Shown in pieces: positions 54,280 through 62,622 of a stretch of DNA of 64,000 nucleotides (the stretch's first letter is position 1; each line of letters opens with the position of its first letter). The stretch lies in the NCBI RefSeq assembly GCF_013409595.1, contig NZ_JACCBD010000001.1, positions 2,914,001 through 2,978,000 of the forward strand. Direction: 5' to 3'. Under the pieces are notes generated by a model. It had not been told where the DNA came from. It did not search any database and worked only from the letters and a program-made list of their open reading frames with translations. The translations under genes were made by a program, and so were the position numbers. Source of the DNA: Leucobacter aridicollis. Lineage in GTDB: Bacteria > Actinomycetota > Actinomycetes > Actinomycetales > Microbacteriaceae.

Positions 54280-56262
54280 GTGCCAGAATCCAACGCGCGT
54301 CAGTCTTCACCGCTCAGCGACACGGTTCCGACGGAGGCCGCCGAGCCGGCGCGTGCGTCCGGTCGGCGACGCGGGCGTGGAGCCCAGTCCGGTGGGCCGC
54401 GGGCGTCGTTCAAGCAGCTCCTCCCGTACCTCTTTGAGCAGCGTGGGCTGCTCGCCTTCATCATTGCGCTGAGCCTCGTGAGCGCGCTTGTGTCGCTGTC
54501 GCAGCCGCTGCTCGTTGGGCAGGTCATCGAGCGGGTCCAGGATTCGCGCCCGCTCGGCGTCCTCGTCGGGGTCCTCGTCGTCGTCGTGATCGTCGGCGCG
54601 CTCCTCGACGGCTACCAGCACTACCTCCTCCAGCGCATGGGTGAGGGCGTCGTGCTCCGGTCGCGGCGCAGGCTCATCGCGAAGATCCTGCATCTGCCGA
54701 TCTCCGAGTTCGATCGCCGCCGCACGGGCGACCTCGTCTCCCGTGTCGGTTCGGATACGACGCTGCTCCGGGCTGTCCTCACGCAGGGCCTCGTCGAGGC
54801 CGTCGGCGGATCGCTGCTCTTCGTTGGCGCGCTGATCGGCATGCTCATCATCGACCCGGTGCTGTTCCTCATCACCTTCGGCATTATCGGCGTCTCCCTT
54901 GTCGTCGTCGTGCTGCTCGCAAGCCGCATCCGGCCCGCGGTCGCGAGAGCCCAGGAGAAGGTCGGTGACCTCGCCGCGTCGGTCGACCGCGCGATCGGGT
55001 CGATGCGCACCATCCGCGCCGCTGGCGCCGCGGAACGCGAGCAGGTGGCGATTGTGCAGCAGGCGGAGGAGGCGTACGGGTTTGGTCTGAAGATCGCCAG
55101 GATCTCTGCGTTGATCGTGCCCATCTCGTTCATCGCGCTGCAGGTCTCGCTGCTCTCCGTGCTTGGTTTCGGCGGGTACCGGGTCGCCTCCGGGGCGATC
55201 GAAATCAGTCAGCTCGTCACCTTCATCATCTTCCTCTTCATGATGGTCGCGCCCCTGGGGCAGGCCTTCGGAGCCTTCTCCGCGGTGAACCAGGCCCTCG
55301 GTGCGCTCGGACGTATCCAGGAGATCGATTCGCTCAGCACGGAGACCGCGGGCGACGCCGAGCGTTCCCCGTCGGGGAACCTCGTCGCCCTCGCTGACGC
55401 CGGGACTGAGCAGGCACCGGCGATCCGCTTCGACGACGTCCGCTTCACCTACCGTTCGGCGGCGCCCGACCGTGTCGATGCACGCGAGCTCGTGCGCGGC
55501 CGGTCGGGGCGCGCAGCAGCGGCGATCCCCGCAGAAATCGTCGAGACCCCGGTGCTGCACGGCGTATCATTTGACGTTCCACGTGGCACACGCGTCGCGC
55601 TCGTCGGCCCGTCCGGCGCAGGCAAGTCGACAGTGCTCGGCCTGATCGAGCGCTTCTACGATCCTGACTCCGGCACCATCGAGCTGTTCGGCGTCGACCT
55701 GCGCTCCCTCGACCGCGGCGAGCTGCGCGCCCAGCTCGGCTACGTTGAGCAGGACGCACCGGTGCTCGCGGGTACGCTCCGCGACAACCTGCTGCTCGCG
55801 TCACCCGACGCGAGCGACGCGGCGTGCGAGCGTGTCCTCCGAGCCGTCAACCTCGGCGGCCTCCTCGACCGCTCGGCCGCGACCGGCGGGCTCGAAAGCG
55901 GCCTCGACGCGCAGGTCGGCGAGAACGGCCTGATGCTCTCCGGCGGCGAGAAGCAGCGGCTCGCGATCGCGCGCGCCCTGCTCACCGCTCCCCCGATCCT
56001 GCTGCTCGACGAGTCGACCGCATCACTCGACGGTGTGAACGAACGCCTGATGCGCGAGGCGCTCGACTCGGTCGCGACCGGCCGCACGCTCGTCGTGATC
56101 GCGCACCGTCTCTCGACCGTTGTCGACTCAGACAAGATCATTGTCGTGAACGACGGCGCCGTGATCGGCGAGGGCACGCACGCCGAGCTCGTCGCCGCGG
56201 TGCCGCTCTACCGCGAGCTCGCGCAGCATCAGCTGCTCGTGCCGAAGGATCTGGCGAACTAA
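54280..56262 (+). CDS. ABC exporter, fused permease and ATPase
   Basis: A 660-residue half-transporter: six-helix ABC transmembrane domain (about 50-340) and ATPase domain (about 385-655). Walker A GPSGAGKSTVLGLIERFYD, Q-loop LGYVEQDAPVL, signature LSGGEKQRLAIARALL, Walker B ILLLDESTASLD and VIAHRLSTVVD are intact. An unusual insert of about 30 residues (after DDVRFTYR, containing RELVRGRSGRAAAAIP) separates the aromatic A-loop from the next strand. It probably works as a homodimer for lipids, peptides or drugs. Its 3' end overlaps the convergent acyltransferase gene by four bases. Confidence 0.92.
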   Translation: MPESNARQSSPLSDTVPTEAAEPARASGRRRGRGAQSGGPRASFKQLLPYLFEQRGLLAFIIALSLVSALVSLSQPLLVGQVIERVQDSRPLGVLVGVLVVVVIVGALLDGYQHYLLQRMGEGVVLRSRRRLIAKILHLPISEFDRRRTGDLVSRVGSDTTLLRAVLTQGLVEAVGGSLLFVGALIGMLIIDPVLFLITFGIIGVSLVVVVLLASRIRPAVARAQEKVGDLAASVDRAIGSMRTIRAAGAAEREQVAIVQQAEEAYGFGLKIARISALIVPISFIALQVSLLSVLGFGGYRVASGAIEISQLVTFIIFLFMMVAPLGQAFGAFSAVNQALGALGRIQEIDSLSTETAGDAERSPSGNLVALADAGTEQAPAIRFDDVRFTYRSAAPDRVDARELVRGRSGRAAAAIPAEIVETPVLHGVSFDVPRGTRVALVGPSGAGKSTVLGLIERFYDPDSGTIELFGVDLRSLDRGELRAQLGYVEQDAPVLAGTLRDNLLLASPDASDAACERVLRAVNLGGLLDRSAATGGLESGLDAQVGENGLMLSGGEKQRLAIARALLTAPPILLLDESTASLDGVNERLMREALDSVATGRTLVVIAHRLSTVVDSDKIIVVNDGAVIGEGTHAELVAAVPLYRELAQHQLLVPKDLAN

Positions 56263-57386
56263 CGCGTCGCCGAGGCGTCGTCGCGGCGGAAGAGCCAATC
56301 GATGCGCGGCTCGACGATCGGGCGGAAGACCTTCGAGACCACGGCCGTCGACAGTAGCGCCGCGACCCCCACGGAGATGCCGGTGAGGATCACGATCCCG
56401 ACCCAGCCGAGCTCGCCGATCGAGTCGACGACGCCCGACTCGCGCAGCGCCCAGACGACGACGCCGTGCAGGAGGTAGACGTACAGGGTGCGCGCTCCCC
56501 ACACCGTCGCGATCGAGTGGGTACGCGACACGATGAGGAGCAGCGCGAGCGTCATCGCGGCGGCGAGGAGCATAAGCAGGCCACCAACGAGGATTCCGCC
56601 GCCCGCGAGCCCGAACCAGCCCGCGACGCCGGAGCCGTTCGCGTCCCATCCGCCAACGGGGGCGTTGGCGAACATCCACGCGTAGCTGTCGCGGTGGGTC
56701 AGCCACCGATCGATGCGCCACAACCCCCGAAGCCCGCCGGGCAGGAGCGCGAGCACGGCCATAGCCGCCGCCACCGCGCCAAGGAGCGCCCAGGCGCCCG
56801 CGCGCAGCGCTCGAGTCGGGGCCATGAACCAGTCGCCCGAAAGCCAGCCGTGCTCGCGGGCGAGCCACGCGCCGACGAAGAACGGCAGGAACGCGAGCGT
56901 GCGGGCGGCCGAGAAGTTCACACCGATGGCGGGGAGGAGCGGTGCGATGAGCGCGAGGCCCGTCGCGAGCGCGAGCGGGTGCCGAACTCTCGCGATGTAG
57001 GGCAGCAGGATCCGCATCGTCGCGAGAGAGACGAGGAACCACAGCGTCCACGCGGGGCTCACCAGGAAGCTCTGGCTCAGGTGCTTGCCCTCGACGAGTC
57101 CGCGCAGCACCGCCCAGATGCCCTCCCAGGCGAGCCACACAACAACGAGCTGCACCGTGGAGGCGATCGCCTTCGGCGTGACCTCGGGTTTCGAGAACAG
57201 CCCGGACAGCGCGATCATCGCGGGCATGTGGAACAGGTAGATGTACGCGTACAGGGCAAACCCGAGCTCGGTGTCCGTGCGAACCGTCGAGATCAGGTGC
57301 CCGATGACGACGAGCACAATAAGCGCAAAACGCGCGTTGTCCCAAAGGGCGACGCGCGTTTTAGCGGGTGAAGCTTGAGTAGCCAG
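56259..57386 (-). CDS. acyltransferase-3-family membrane protein, noncanonical start
   Basis: An acyltransferase-3-type integral membrane protein with about ten helices; relatives modify polysaccharides or other surface molecules. Visible are IVLVVIGHLIST with the conserved His, FLFHMPAMIALSG-type YLFHMPAMIALSGLF and the C-terminal TLYVYLLHGVVVW. The conserved N-terminal block LWDNARFALIVLVVIGHL is encoded in frame upstream of GTG 57317, the first standard start. Reading back, no ATG, GTG or TTG occurs before a stop in nusG, but CTG 57386 would give MATQASPAKTRV and lies two bases behind the nusG stop. I take CTG as the likely start; GTG 57317 would remove half of helix 1. Confidence 0.75.
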   Translation of the reverse strand: MATQASPAKTRVALWDNARFALIVLVVIGHLISTVRTDTELGFALYAYIYLFHMPAMIALSGLFSKPEVTPKAIASTVQLVVVWLAWEGIWAVLRGLVEGKHLSQSFLVSPAWTLWFLVSLATMRILLPYIARVRHPLALATGLALIAPLLPAIGVNFSAARTLAFLPFFVGAWLAREHGWLSGDWFMAPTRALRAGAWALLGAVAAAMAVLALLPGGLRGLWRIDRWLTHRDSYAWMFANAPVGGWDANGSGVAGWFGLAGGGILVGGLLMLLAAAMTLALLLIVSRTHSIATVWGARTLYVYLLHGVVVWALRESGVVDSIGELGWVGIVILTGISVGVAALLSTAVVSKVFRPIVEPRIDWLFRRDDASATR

Positions 57387-57388
57387 GG

Positions 57389-58201
57389 CTAGACCATCTT
57401 CGTGACCTGGTCGAAGCCGAGCTCGACCGGAGTCTCACGCTCGAAGAGCGACACCAGAACGGTGAGCTTTCCGGCGGCCGGGTTGATCTCGCTGATCGTG
57501 CCGGGCAGGCCCTCGAACGAGCCGGACTTGATGGTGATGGTCTCGCCGATCTCGAAGTCGATCTCGACCTGACCCTGCGCAACGGCAGTTGCCGGAGCCT
57601 TGCCCTTTGCGGTCGCAGCCGGCTCGAGCTCGACGGTGCTCTTCAGCATCTCGAAGGCCTCGTTCAGGCGAAGCGGGACCGGGTTGTGCGCGTTGCCGAC
57701 GAAGCCGGTCACGCCCGGGGTGTGGCGGACGACGGACCAGGTGCTCTCGGTGAGGTTCATGCGAACGAGCACGTAGCCGGGGATCCGCACGCGGGTCACC
57801 ATCTTGCGCTGGCCGTTCTTGACCTCCATGACCTCTTCCATCGGGACCTGGATCTCGTAGATGTCGTCTACGGCACCCATGACCTCGCGGCGGTTCCAGA
57901 GGTTGGACTTCACCTTGCGCTCGTACCCGGCGTAGGTGTGGATCACGAACCACTTGCCGGGACGGCGGCGCAGGTCCTTCTTGAAGGCTTTGTAGGGATC
58001 TTCAGCGGACTCGGCCGCTTCGCCCTCTTCCGTCGACTCCTCGTCGACGATTGCGTGTGCGGCGGCCTCTGCCTCATCGACCGAGTCGATATCGAGTGCG
58101 TCTTCGACTGCCGCGTCGACCTCGGGGTCGGCCACGTTCGCCAGCGCGTCAAGCGCCGCGTCGAGCTCTGACTCGGGTGTGGTGCTGTTCTCGGGCGTCA
58201 T
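57389..58201 (-). CDS. nusG: transcription termination/antitermination protein NusG
   Basis: A 270-residue NusG. An acidic N-terminal extension (about 1-80), then the NGN domain (KWFVIHTYAGYERKVKSNL, MEEVMEVKNGQRKMVTRVRI, PGYVLVRMNLTESTWSVVRH) and the KOW domain (GETITIKSGSFEGLPGTISE) that contacts Rho or ribosomal protein S10. It follows secE by 47 bases. In most actinobacteria rplK and rplA come next; here an acyltransferase does. Confidence 0.98.
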   Translation of the reverse strand: MTPENSTTPESELDAALDALANVADPEVDAAVEDALDIDSVDEAEAAAHAIVDEESTEEGEAAESAEDPYKAFKKDLRRRPGKWFVIHTYAGYERKVKSNLWNRREVMGAVDDIYEIQVPMEEVMEVKNGQRKMVTRVRIPGYVLVRMNLTESTWSVVRHTPGVTGFVGNAHNPVPLRLNEAFEMLKSTVELEPAATAKGKAPATAVAQGQVEIDFEIGETITIKSGSFEGLPGTISEINPAAGKLTVLVSLFERETPVELGFDQVTKMV

Positions 58202-58248
58202 CTCAGGGTGCCTTCTCGTTCGTTACGTGCGTGTGGGTCGTCTGGGCT

Positions 58249-58518
58249 CTAGCGAAGCGGAGTGCCGAAGACGAAGAGGGTGACCCAGCCGAAGGCTTGG
58301 TCAAGCACCCACACGAGCGCCATCATGACGACCACGAAGGCGAGCACGACGAGGGTGTACCTTACGAGCTCCTTGCGGGTCGGGGTGACGACCTTCTTCA
58401 GCTCCGAAAAGACCTGCTGAATGAACAGGATGATTCGCCCGAAGAAGCCGCGCTTGCGGTCATCCTTCTTCGCTGGCTCGACGTTTCCGCCGTTCTCAGC
58501 GAGTTCCATGCTGCTCAT
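58249..58518 (-). CDS. secE: preprotein translocase subunit SecE
   Basis: An 89-residue SecE: amphipathic helix RIILFIQQVFSELKKVVTPT with the conserved WPT-like turn (VVTPTRKELVRYT) and one membrane helix (VVLAFVVVMMALVWVLDQAF). It partners SecY and SecA. It lies between tRNA-Trp and nusG as in most actinobacteria. Confidence 0.97.
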   Translation of the reverse strand: MSSMELAENGGNVEPAKKDDRKRGFFGRIILFIQQVFSELKKVVTPTRKELVRYTLVVLAFVVVMMALVWVLDQAFGWVTLFVFGTPLR

Positions 58519-58557
58519 CGGGTTGTCCTTTCAGTGCCCTGATCTGACGACCAGGAG

Positions 58558-58633
58558 TGGCAGGGCGGACAGGACTCGAACCTGCAACCTACGGTTTTGG
58601 AGACCGTTGCGCTACCAATTGCGCCACCACCCT
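58558..58633 (-). tRNA. tRNA-Trp(CCA)
   Basis: Read from 58633: acceptor AGGGTGG pairs with CCGCCCT (with one G-C shift), D-arm GCGCAATTGGTAGCGC, anticodon stem ACGGT/ACCGT with loop CTCCAAA (anticodon CCA), T-arm GCAGGTTCGAGTCCTGT; 3' CCA encoded. The 196 bases upstream to aspC hold no gene; TTGACT lies about 60 bases upstream and may be its -35 element. Confidence 0.96.
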
Positions 58634-58817
58634 AAGTAGACGACCCCCGCCTCACGATTGCGTTTTGGGCACAACCGATAATGGCAGAAGTCAATGCCTA
58701 GGTATAACACTACGCGATCCTGTGCTGCTTGTCGAACTGGGATTCGTTTGGGCGCACGCCGGGTGCGCCGCGGACCCGCACCGCACCAACGGACGCGCAC
58801 GAGCATGCGCTCAGGAG

Positions 58818-58823
58818 TAGGCT
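58818..58823 (+). promoter_or_regulatory. -10 element, leaderless aspC
   Basis: TAGGCT ends six bases before GTG 58830, with no ribosome-binding site in between; a leaderless transcript is likely. Confidence 0.45.
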
Positions 58824-58829
58824 TATTGC

Positions 58830-60032
58830 GTGACCGAAACCAACCGTTTGTCAAAGAAGATCGCCGCCATCGCAGAGTCAGCCACGCTCAAGGTTGATTC
58901 GAAGGCGAAAGCCCTCCAAGCCGAAGGCCGCCCCGTCATTAGCTTTGCCGCTGGCGAGCCTGACTTCGCGACCCCGGAGCACATCGTTGACGCGGCACGT
59001 CGCGCCCTCGACGATCCCAAGAACTTCCGCTACACCCCCGCCGTCGGGCTCCCCGTGCTGCGCGAGGCGATCGTGCGCAAGACCAAGCGCGACTCGGGCC
59101 TCGACATCACGCCCGCGCAGGTGATCGTCACCAACGGCGGGAAGCACGCCGTCTACTCGGCGTTCCAGACGATCCTCGACCCGGGCGACGAGGTCATCCT
59201 CCCCGCCCCGTACTGGACGAGCTACTCCGAAGAGATCAAGCTCGCCGACGGCACCGCAGTCGAGGTCTTCGCCGGGGCCGATCAGGGCTACAAGGTGACA
59301 GTTGAGCAGCTCGAGGCTGCCCGCACCGACCGCACCAAGGCGCTCCTGTTCTGCTCGCCGTCGAACCCGACCGGCGCCGTCTACACCCCGGAGGAGACCA
59401 CCGCCATCGGCGAGTGGGCGCTCGAGCACAACCTGCTCGTCGTGACCGACGAGATCTACCAGAACCTCACGTACGACGGGGTCCGCGCGATCTCGATCGT
59501 CGAGGCGGTTCCCGCGCTCGCGAGCAACACGATTCTCGTGAACGGCGTCGCCAAGACCTACGCGATGACCGGCTGGCGCATTGGCTGGTTTATCGGCCCG
59601 GCTGACCTCGTCAAGGGCGCAGCGAACCTGCAGTCCCACATGACGTCCAACATCAACAACATCGCGCAGATCGCCGCAGCCGCGGCCCTCGACGGCCCCC
59701 AGGAGCCGATCGAGGAGATGCGGCAGGCATTCGCCCGCCGTCGCGGGCTCATCGTCGAGGAACTCAACAAGGTCCCCGGCTTCCACTGCCCGACCCCGGA
59801 GGGCGCCTTCTACGCCTACGTTGACGTGACCGCAGCGCTCGGCCGCGAGATTCGCGGGGTCACTCCGACGACCTCCCTCGAGCTCGCTGACCTCATCCTG
59901 TCCGAGGCAGAGGTCGCAGCGGTGCCGGGCGAGGCGTTCGGCCCGTCCGGGTACCTTCGTTTCAGCTACGCGCTCGGCGATGACGCGATCGTCGAGGGCA
60001 TCCGCCGTATCCAGGCGCTGCTCTCCGAGTAG
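58830..60032 (+). CDS. aspC: aspartate/aromatic aminotransferase, class I
   Basis: A 400-residue PLP-dependent aminotransferase of subgroup I-gamma. Seen: [20 protein letters not shown], the cofactor site [26 protein letters not shown], the PLP lysine in [19 protein letters not shown] and the C-terminal Arg in GYLRFSYAL. It likely makes aspartate from oxaloacetate and glutamate. A strong hairpin (60064-60102) follows the stop. Start GTG 58830 fits the -10 box. Confidence 0.95.
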   Translation: MTETNRLSKKIAAIAESATLKVDSKAKALQAEGRPVISFAAGEPDFATPEHIVDAARRALDDPKNFRYTPAVGLPVLREAIVRKTKRDSGLDITPAQVIVTNGGKHAVYSAFQTILDPGDEVILPAPYWTSYSEEIKLADGTAVEVFAGADQGYKVTVEQLEAARTDRTKALLFCSPSNPTGAVYTPEETTAIGEWALEHNLLVVTDEIYQNLTYDGVRAISIVEAVPALASNTILVNGVAKTYAMTGWRIGWFIGPADLVKGAANLQSHMTSNINNIAQIAAAAALDGPQEPIEEMRQAFARRRGLIVEELNKVPGFHCPTPEGAFYAYVDVTAALGREIRGVTPTTSLELADLILSEAEVAAVPGEAFGPSGYLRFSYALGDDAIVEGIRRIQALLSE

Positions 60033-60063
60033 TGGTCCGCGCGGCGCGTGCGCCGCGCGCGCG

Positions 60064-60102
60064 AGCGATGGGGTCCGGGACGATGTCTCGGGCCCCATCG
60101 CT
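60064..60102 (+). terminator. aspC terminator hairpin
   Basis: AGCGATGGGGTCCGGGA (60064-60080) pairs with TCTCGGGCCCCATCGCT (60086-60102) over 17 positions with two G-T wobbles; no U-tract follows. The rest of the 220-base gap holds no gene. Confidence 0.7.
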
Positions 60103-60252
60103 GTCTCCGGGCGCGGTTGGGTCGTAGACCACCCCCGCTCGCTCGGCGGCGCCCGGCTCGGCCCACCGGACTGCACTCCCATGTTGGCCGGTTGTCCACG
60201 TTGGCTGTGCACTCCTGTCAGTGGCCTGTGTCACCGTGCTACCGTGTGCCGC

Positions 60253-61299
60253 ATGGCGGGCATCACCGACGCAGTTCAATTCTTCGACGGGCTCCTCGCG
60301 GAGGCGCGATCGCGCGAGGCGATCCTGGCTCAGGCCGCGGTGGCCATCCGCGGAACGGTCGCAGTGCGCTTTCCCGGCGGCGATCGGATCGTGCGGGTGA
60401 GCCCAGCCATCAAGCCGCATTTCTCGCGCCCGCCGACGCGGGTGAACTACCACGCACCCGACGGGCTGCACGTCTGGCACCAGGACGCGCATGAGGAGGT
60501 GCCCGACGATTTCCTGCCCCGGCTGGCTGTCGCACTGCGCATCGCTGCACACTGGGATCGGGCACCCAACGACGGTAATCACGCGATCCAAACGCTCTTC
60601 CATGCCGAGGCTGCGCCGGCCCCGAAGACGGCGGCCCTGGCGGAGCTCTCGCTCCTGCCGCAACAGCCAGTTCGGGTGCTCGCAATCGCCGGGAGCGAGA
60701 AGCCAGCAGAGCGCTTCGTGGAGCAGTGCACGCAGTCGAGCGAGCTCTACGGCCGGATGACGTTTCCGAAGCACGAGGCCATGCTCGTGTCCGCGGCATT
60801 CACGCCCGAGCCCGTCGGTCCGCCCCCGCCGGGCGTCCTTGCCGCATTCAGCGGCGTCTTCCCCGCCGAACGCGCGGATCGGGCGCTCCGCAACGCGCAA
60901 GACGCGCTGCGCTTCACGACGCTCACGCGACAGCGCAGCCCGCTCCACCTCGCGCGAGACACCGGGTGGCGCAACGGCGGTGAACTTCACGGTATCGCCG
61001 CGCTCACGAGCCTGCCGCGGGGCAAGCTCCGGGCCCTCGAGGACGTACAGATTCTCGAGCAGCTCCGAAAGGCCCACGGCGACCGGGTGCTCCACGTGCT
61101 TGAGGCGTTCGCCACCACGACCTCAGTGCGCGGCGCGGGCTCCGAACTCTACATGCACCGAAACACGGTCGCCCACTGGGTCCGCAAGGCCGAGGAGGCG
61201 TTTGGCTACTCGCTCTCGCAGCCGTATGCGAGGGCCGTGCTGTTTGTCTCGCTGTGCATGCATCACCTCGTGTACCGCAGCCCAGAAGTCACGCCGTAA
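60253..61299 (+). CDS. PucR-type helix-turn-helix regulator
   Basis: A 348-residue protein. Its C-terminal 70 residues (VLHVLEAFATTTSVRGAGSE, LYMHRNTVAHWVRKAEEAFG, then LFVSLCMHHL) are a PucR-type HTH, where the Y-x-H-R-N-T-V motif is diagnostic. The N-terminal part is not a recognised sensor domain and contains a GGDRIVRVSP beta-rich segment. Effector and targets are unknown. ATG 60253 was chosen; GTG 60244 is possible. Its 3' end overlaps the convergent manA gene by 11 bases. Confidence 0.8.
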   Translation: MAGITDAVQFFDGLLAEARSREAILAQAAVAIRGTVAVRFPGGDRIVRVSPAIKPHFSRPPTRVNYHAPDGLHVWHQDAHEEVPDDFLPRLAVALRIAAHWDRAPNDGNHAIQTLFHAEAAPAPKTAALAELSLLPQQPVRVLAIAGSEKPAERFVEQCTQSSELYGRMTFPKHEAMLVSAAFTPEPVGPPPPGVLAAFSGVFPAERADRALRNAQDALRFTTLTRQRSPLHLARDTGWRNGGELHGIAALTSLPRGKLRALEDVQILEQLRKAHGDRVLHVLEAFATTTSVRGAGSELYMHRNTVAHWVRKAEEAFGYSLSQPYARAVLFVSLCMHHLVYRSPEVTP

Positions 61300-62578
61300 C
61301 CGGCGCTCCGACCGTCGCGAGGAAGACCTCACCGCTGCCGGTGAGGTGGATCGGCTCGCCAGCGGAGACGTAGAGGGACTGCCCGCGGGCGACGTTCGCC
61401 ATCTCGGCAAGCTCCGCCTCTGGGCGAGACACAAGCACGCGCCCCGCGGTCGCGATGAGCACGAGCGGGGCGTGCGCGTCGACGACGACTTCCGTCGCCG
61501 CCCCCTCGAGCTGTGCGCCGCCAAGGGACGCCGCATCGCTGAACACGCCGCCGGCGCCCGCGCTGCTGTCGTGGGTGACGCGTGCCCTGAACAGCCGGAA
61601 GTCGGGCACGCCCGGATCCCACTCGCAGAGTCCAGCAGCGGCACGCCTGCCGAACATTCGCGGCTCGCTCAACTCGCCAAAGTCGAGGACTCGGAGCATC
61701 TCGGGGATGTCGATGTGCTTCTCGGTGAGGCCAGCGCGCAAGACGTTGTCCGAGGCCGCCATCACTTCCACCGCAATCCCGCCGAGGTACGCGTGCAGCT
61801 GCCTGGCCCCCAGGTACACGGCCTCGCCTGGCGCCAGCCGGACGTGGTGGAGCAACAGGGAGACGAGCGCGCCTGGGTCGCCGGGGTAGTGGGCGGCGAG
61901 GCTTCGCAGGCATTCGAGCCGGTCCGGGTGGATCGCCGGGCGGGATCCCTGCCCGATCGCGTCCACTACGGCCCGCAGCGCGTCCCCGACCTCAACAGCG
62001 TCCGAGAACGCCCACCGCAGGAACACCTCCCGCCCGCGCTCCTGGTCCGCGCCCACGAGCCGATCCGCCACCGCCCAGAGCGCAGCAGCGCCGTGCGGCG
62101 CGGCTGCGGCGAGCGCACGCAGGTCCATGATCGTATCCGCGAGCGGCCGGAACCCGCTGAGTGCGGTGACCTCACTGAGCGCGACGAGCAGCTCAGGCTT
62201 GTGGTTCGGATCGCGGTAGTTGCGTACGGGCGAATCGATCGGCACGCCCGCCGCGTTCTCCGCTGCGAAGCCTGCCCGCGCCTGCGCCTCGTCAGGGTGC
62301 GCCTGTAGCGACAGCGGCGCCCCGATCGCGAGCACCTTCAGCAGGAACGGCAGCGGGCCGCCGTTCACGCCATAGCGCTCGGGATCCTGCGAGATCAGCT
62401 CGATCAGCGTGTGTGGCACCGGGGTTGCCTTCGCGACGCTCGCGGGGCTTCCCGGATGGTCGCCGAGCCAGAGTTCGGCCTGCGGTTCGCCGGTCGGCGC
62501 GTGGCCGAGCATCGCCGGGAGTGCATCGGTTGAGCCCCACGCGTATGCGCGCGGAGTGTTCTCGATGAAGATCAGCAC
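61289..62578 (-). CDS. manA: mannose-6-phosphate isomerase, class I
   Basis: A type I phosphomannose isomerase linking fructose 6-phosphate to mannose 6-phosphate for mannose-containing lipids and glycans. Zinc and active-site blocks: IENTPRAYAWGS, AELWLGDHPGSP, LPFLLKVLAIGAPLSLQAHP, RDPNHKPELLVALSEVTALS and YLGARQLHAYLGGIAVEVMA. About 429 residues from GTG 62578, which has GGGAG four bases upstream; ATG 62611 would add 11 residues but overlaps a palindrome and possible -10. It feeds the GDP-mannose used by Ppm1. Confidence 0.93.
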   Translation of the reverse strand: MLIFIENTPRAYAWGSTDALPAMLGHAPTGEPQAELWLGDHPGSPASVAKATPVPHTLIELISQDPERYGVNGGPLPFLLKVLAIGAPLSLQAHPDEAQARAGFAAENAAGVPIDSPVRNYRDPNHKPELLVALSEVTALSGFRPLADTIMDLRALAAAAPHGAAALWAVADRLVGADQERGREVFLRWAFSDAVEVGDALRAVVDAIGQGSRPAIHPDRLECLRSLAAHYPGDPGALVSLLLHHVRLAPGEAVYLGARQLHAYLGGIAVEVMAASDNVLRAGLTEKHIDIPEMLRVLDFGELSEPRMFGRRAAAGLCEWDPGVPDFRLFRARVTHDSSAGAGGVFSDAASLGGAQLEGAATEVVVDAHAPLVLIATAGRVLVSRPEAELAEMANVARGQSLYVSAGEPIHLTGSGEVFLATVGAPVTA

Positions 62579-62607
62579 AATGCTCCCAGCGGTATCCCGA
62601 TGCTCTA

Positions 62608-62622
62608 CCATACCGGGTATGG
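62608..62622. promoter_or_regulatory. palindrome in the manA / ligase divergent promoter
   Basis: CCATACC-G-GGTATGG is a perfect 15-base palindrome that contains the ATG of the rightward gene. TACCAT at 62606-62611 is a -10-like box seven bases before that ATG, suggesting a leaderless start. A repressor here would block both directions. Confidence 0.5.
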
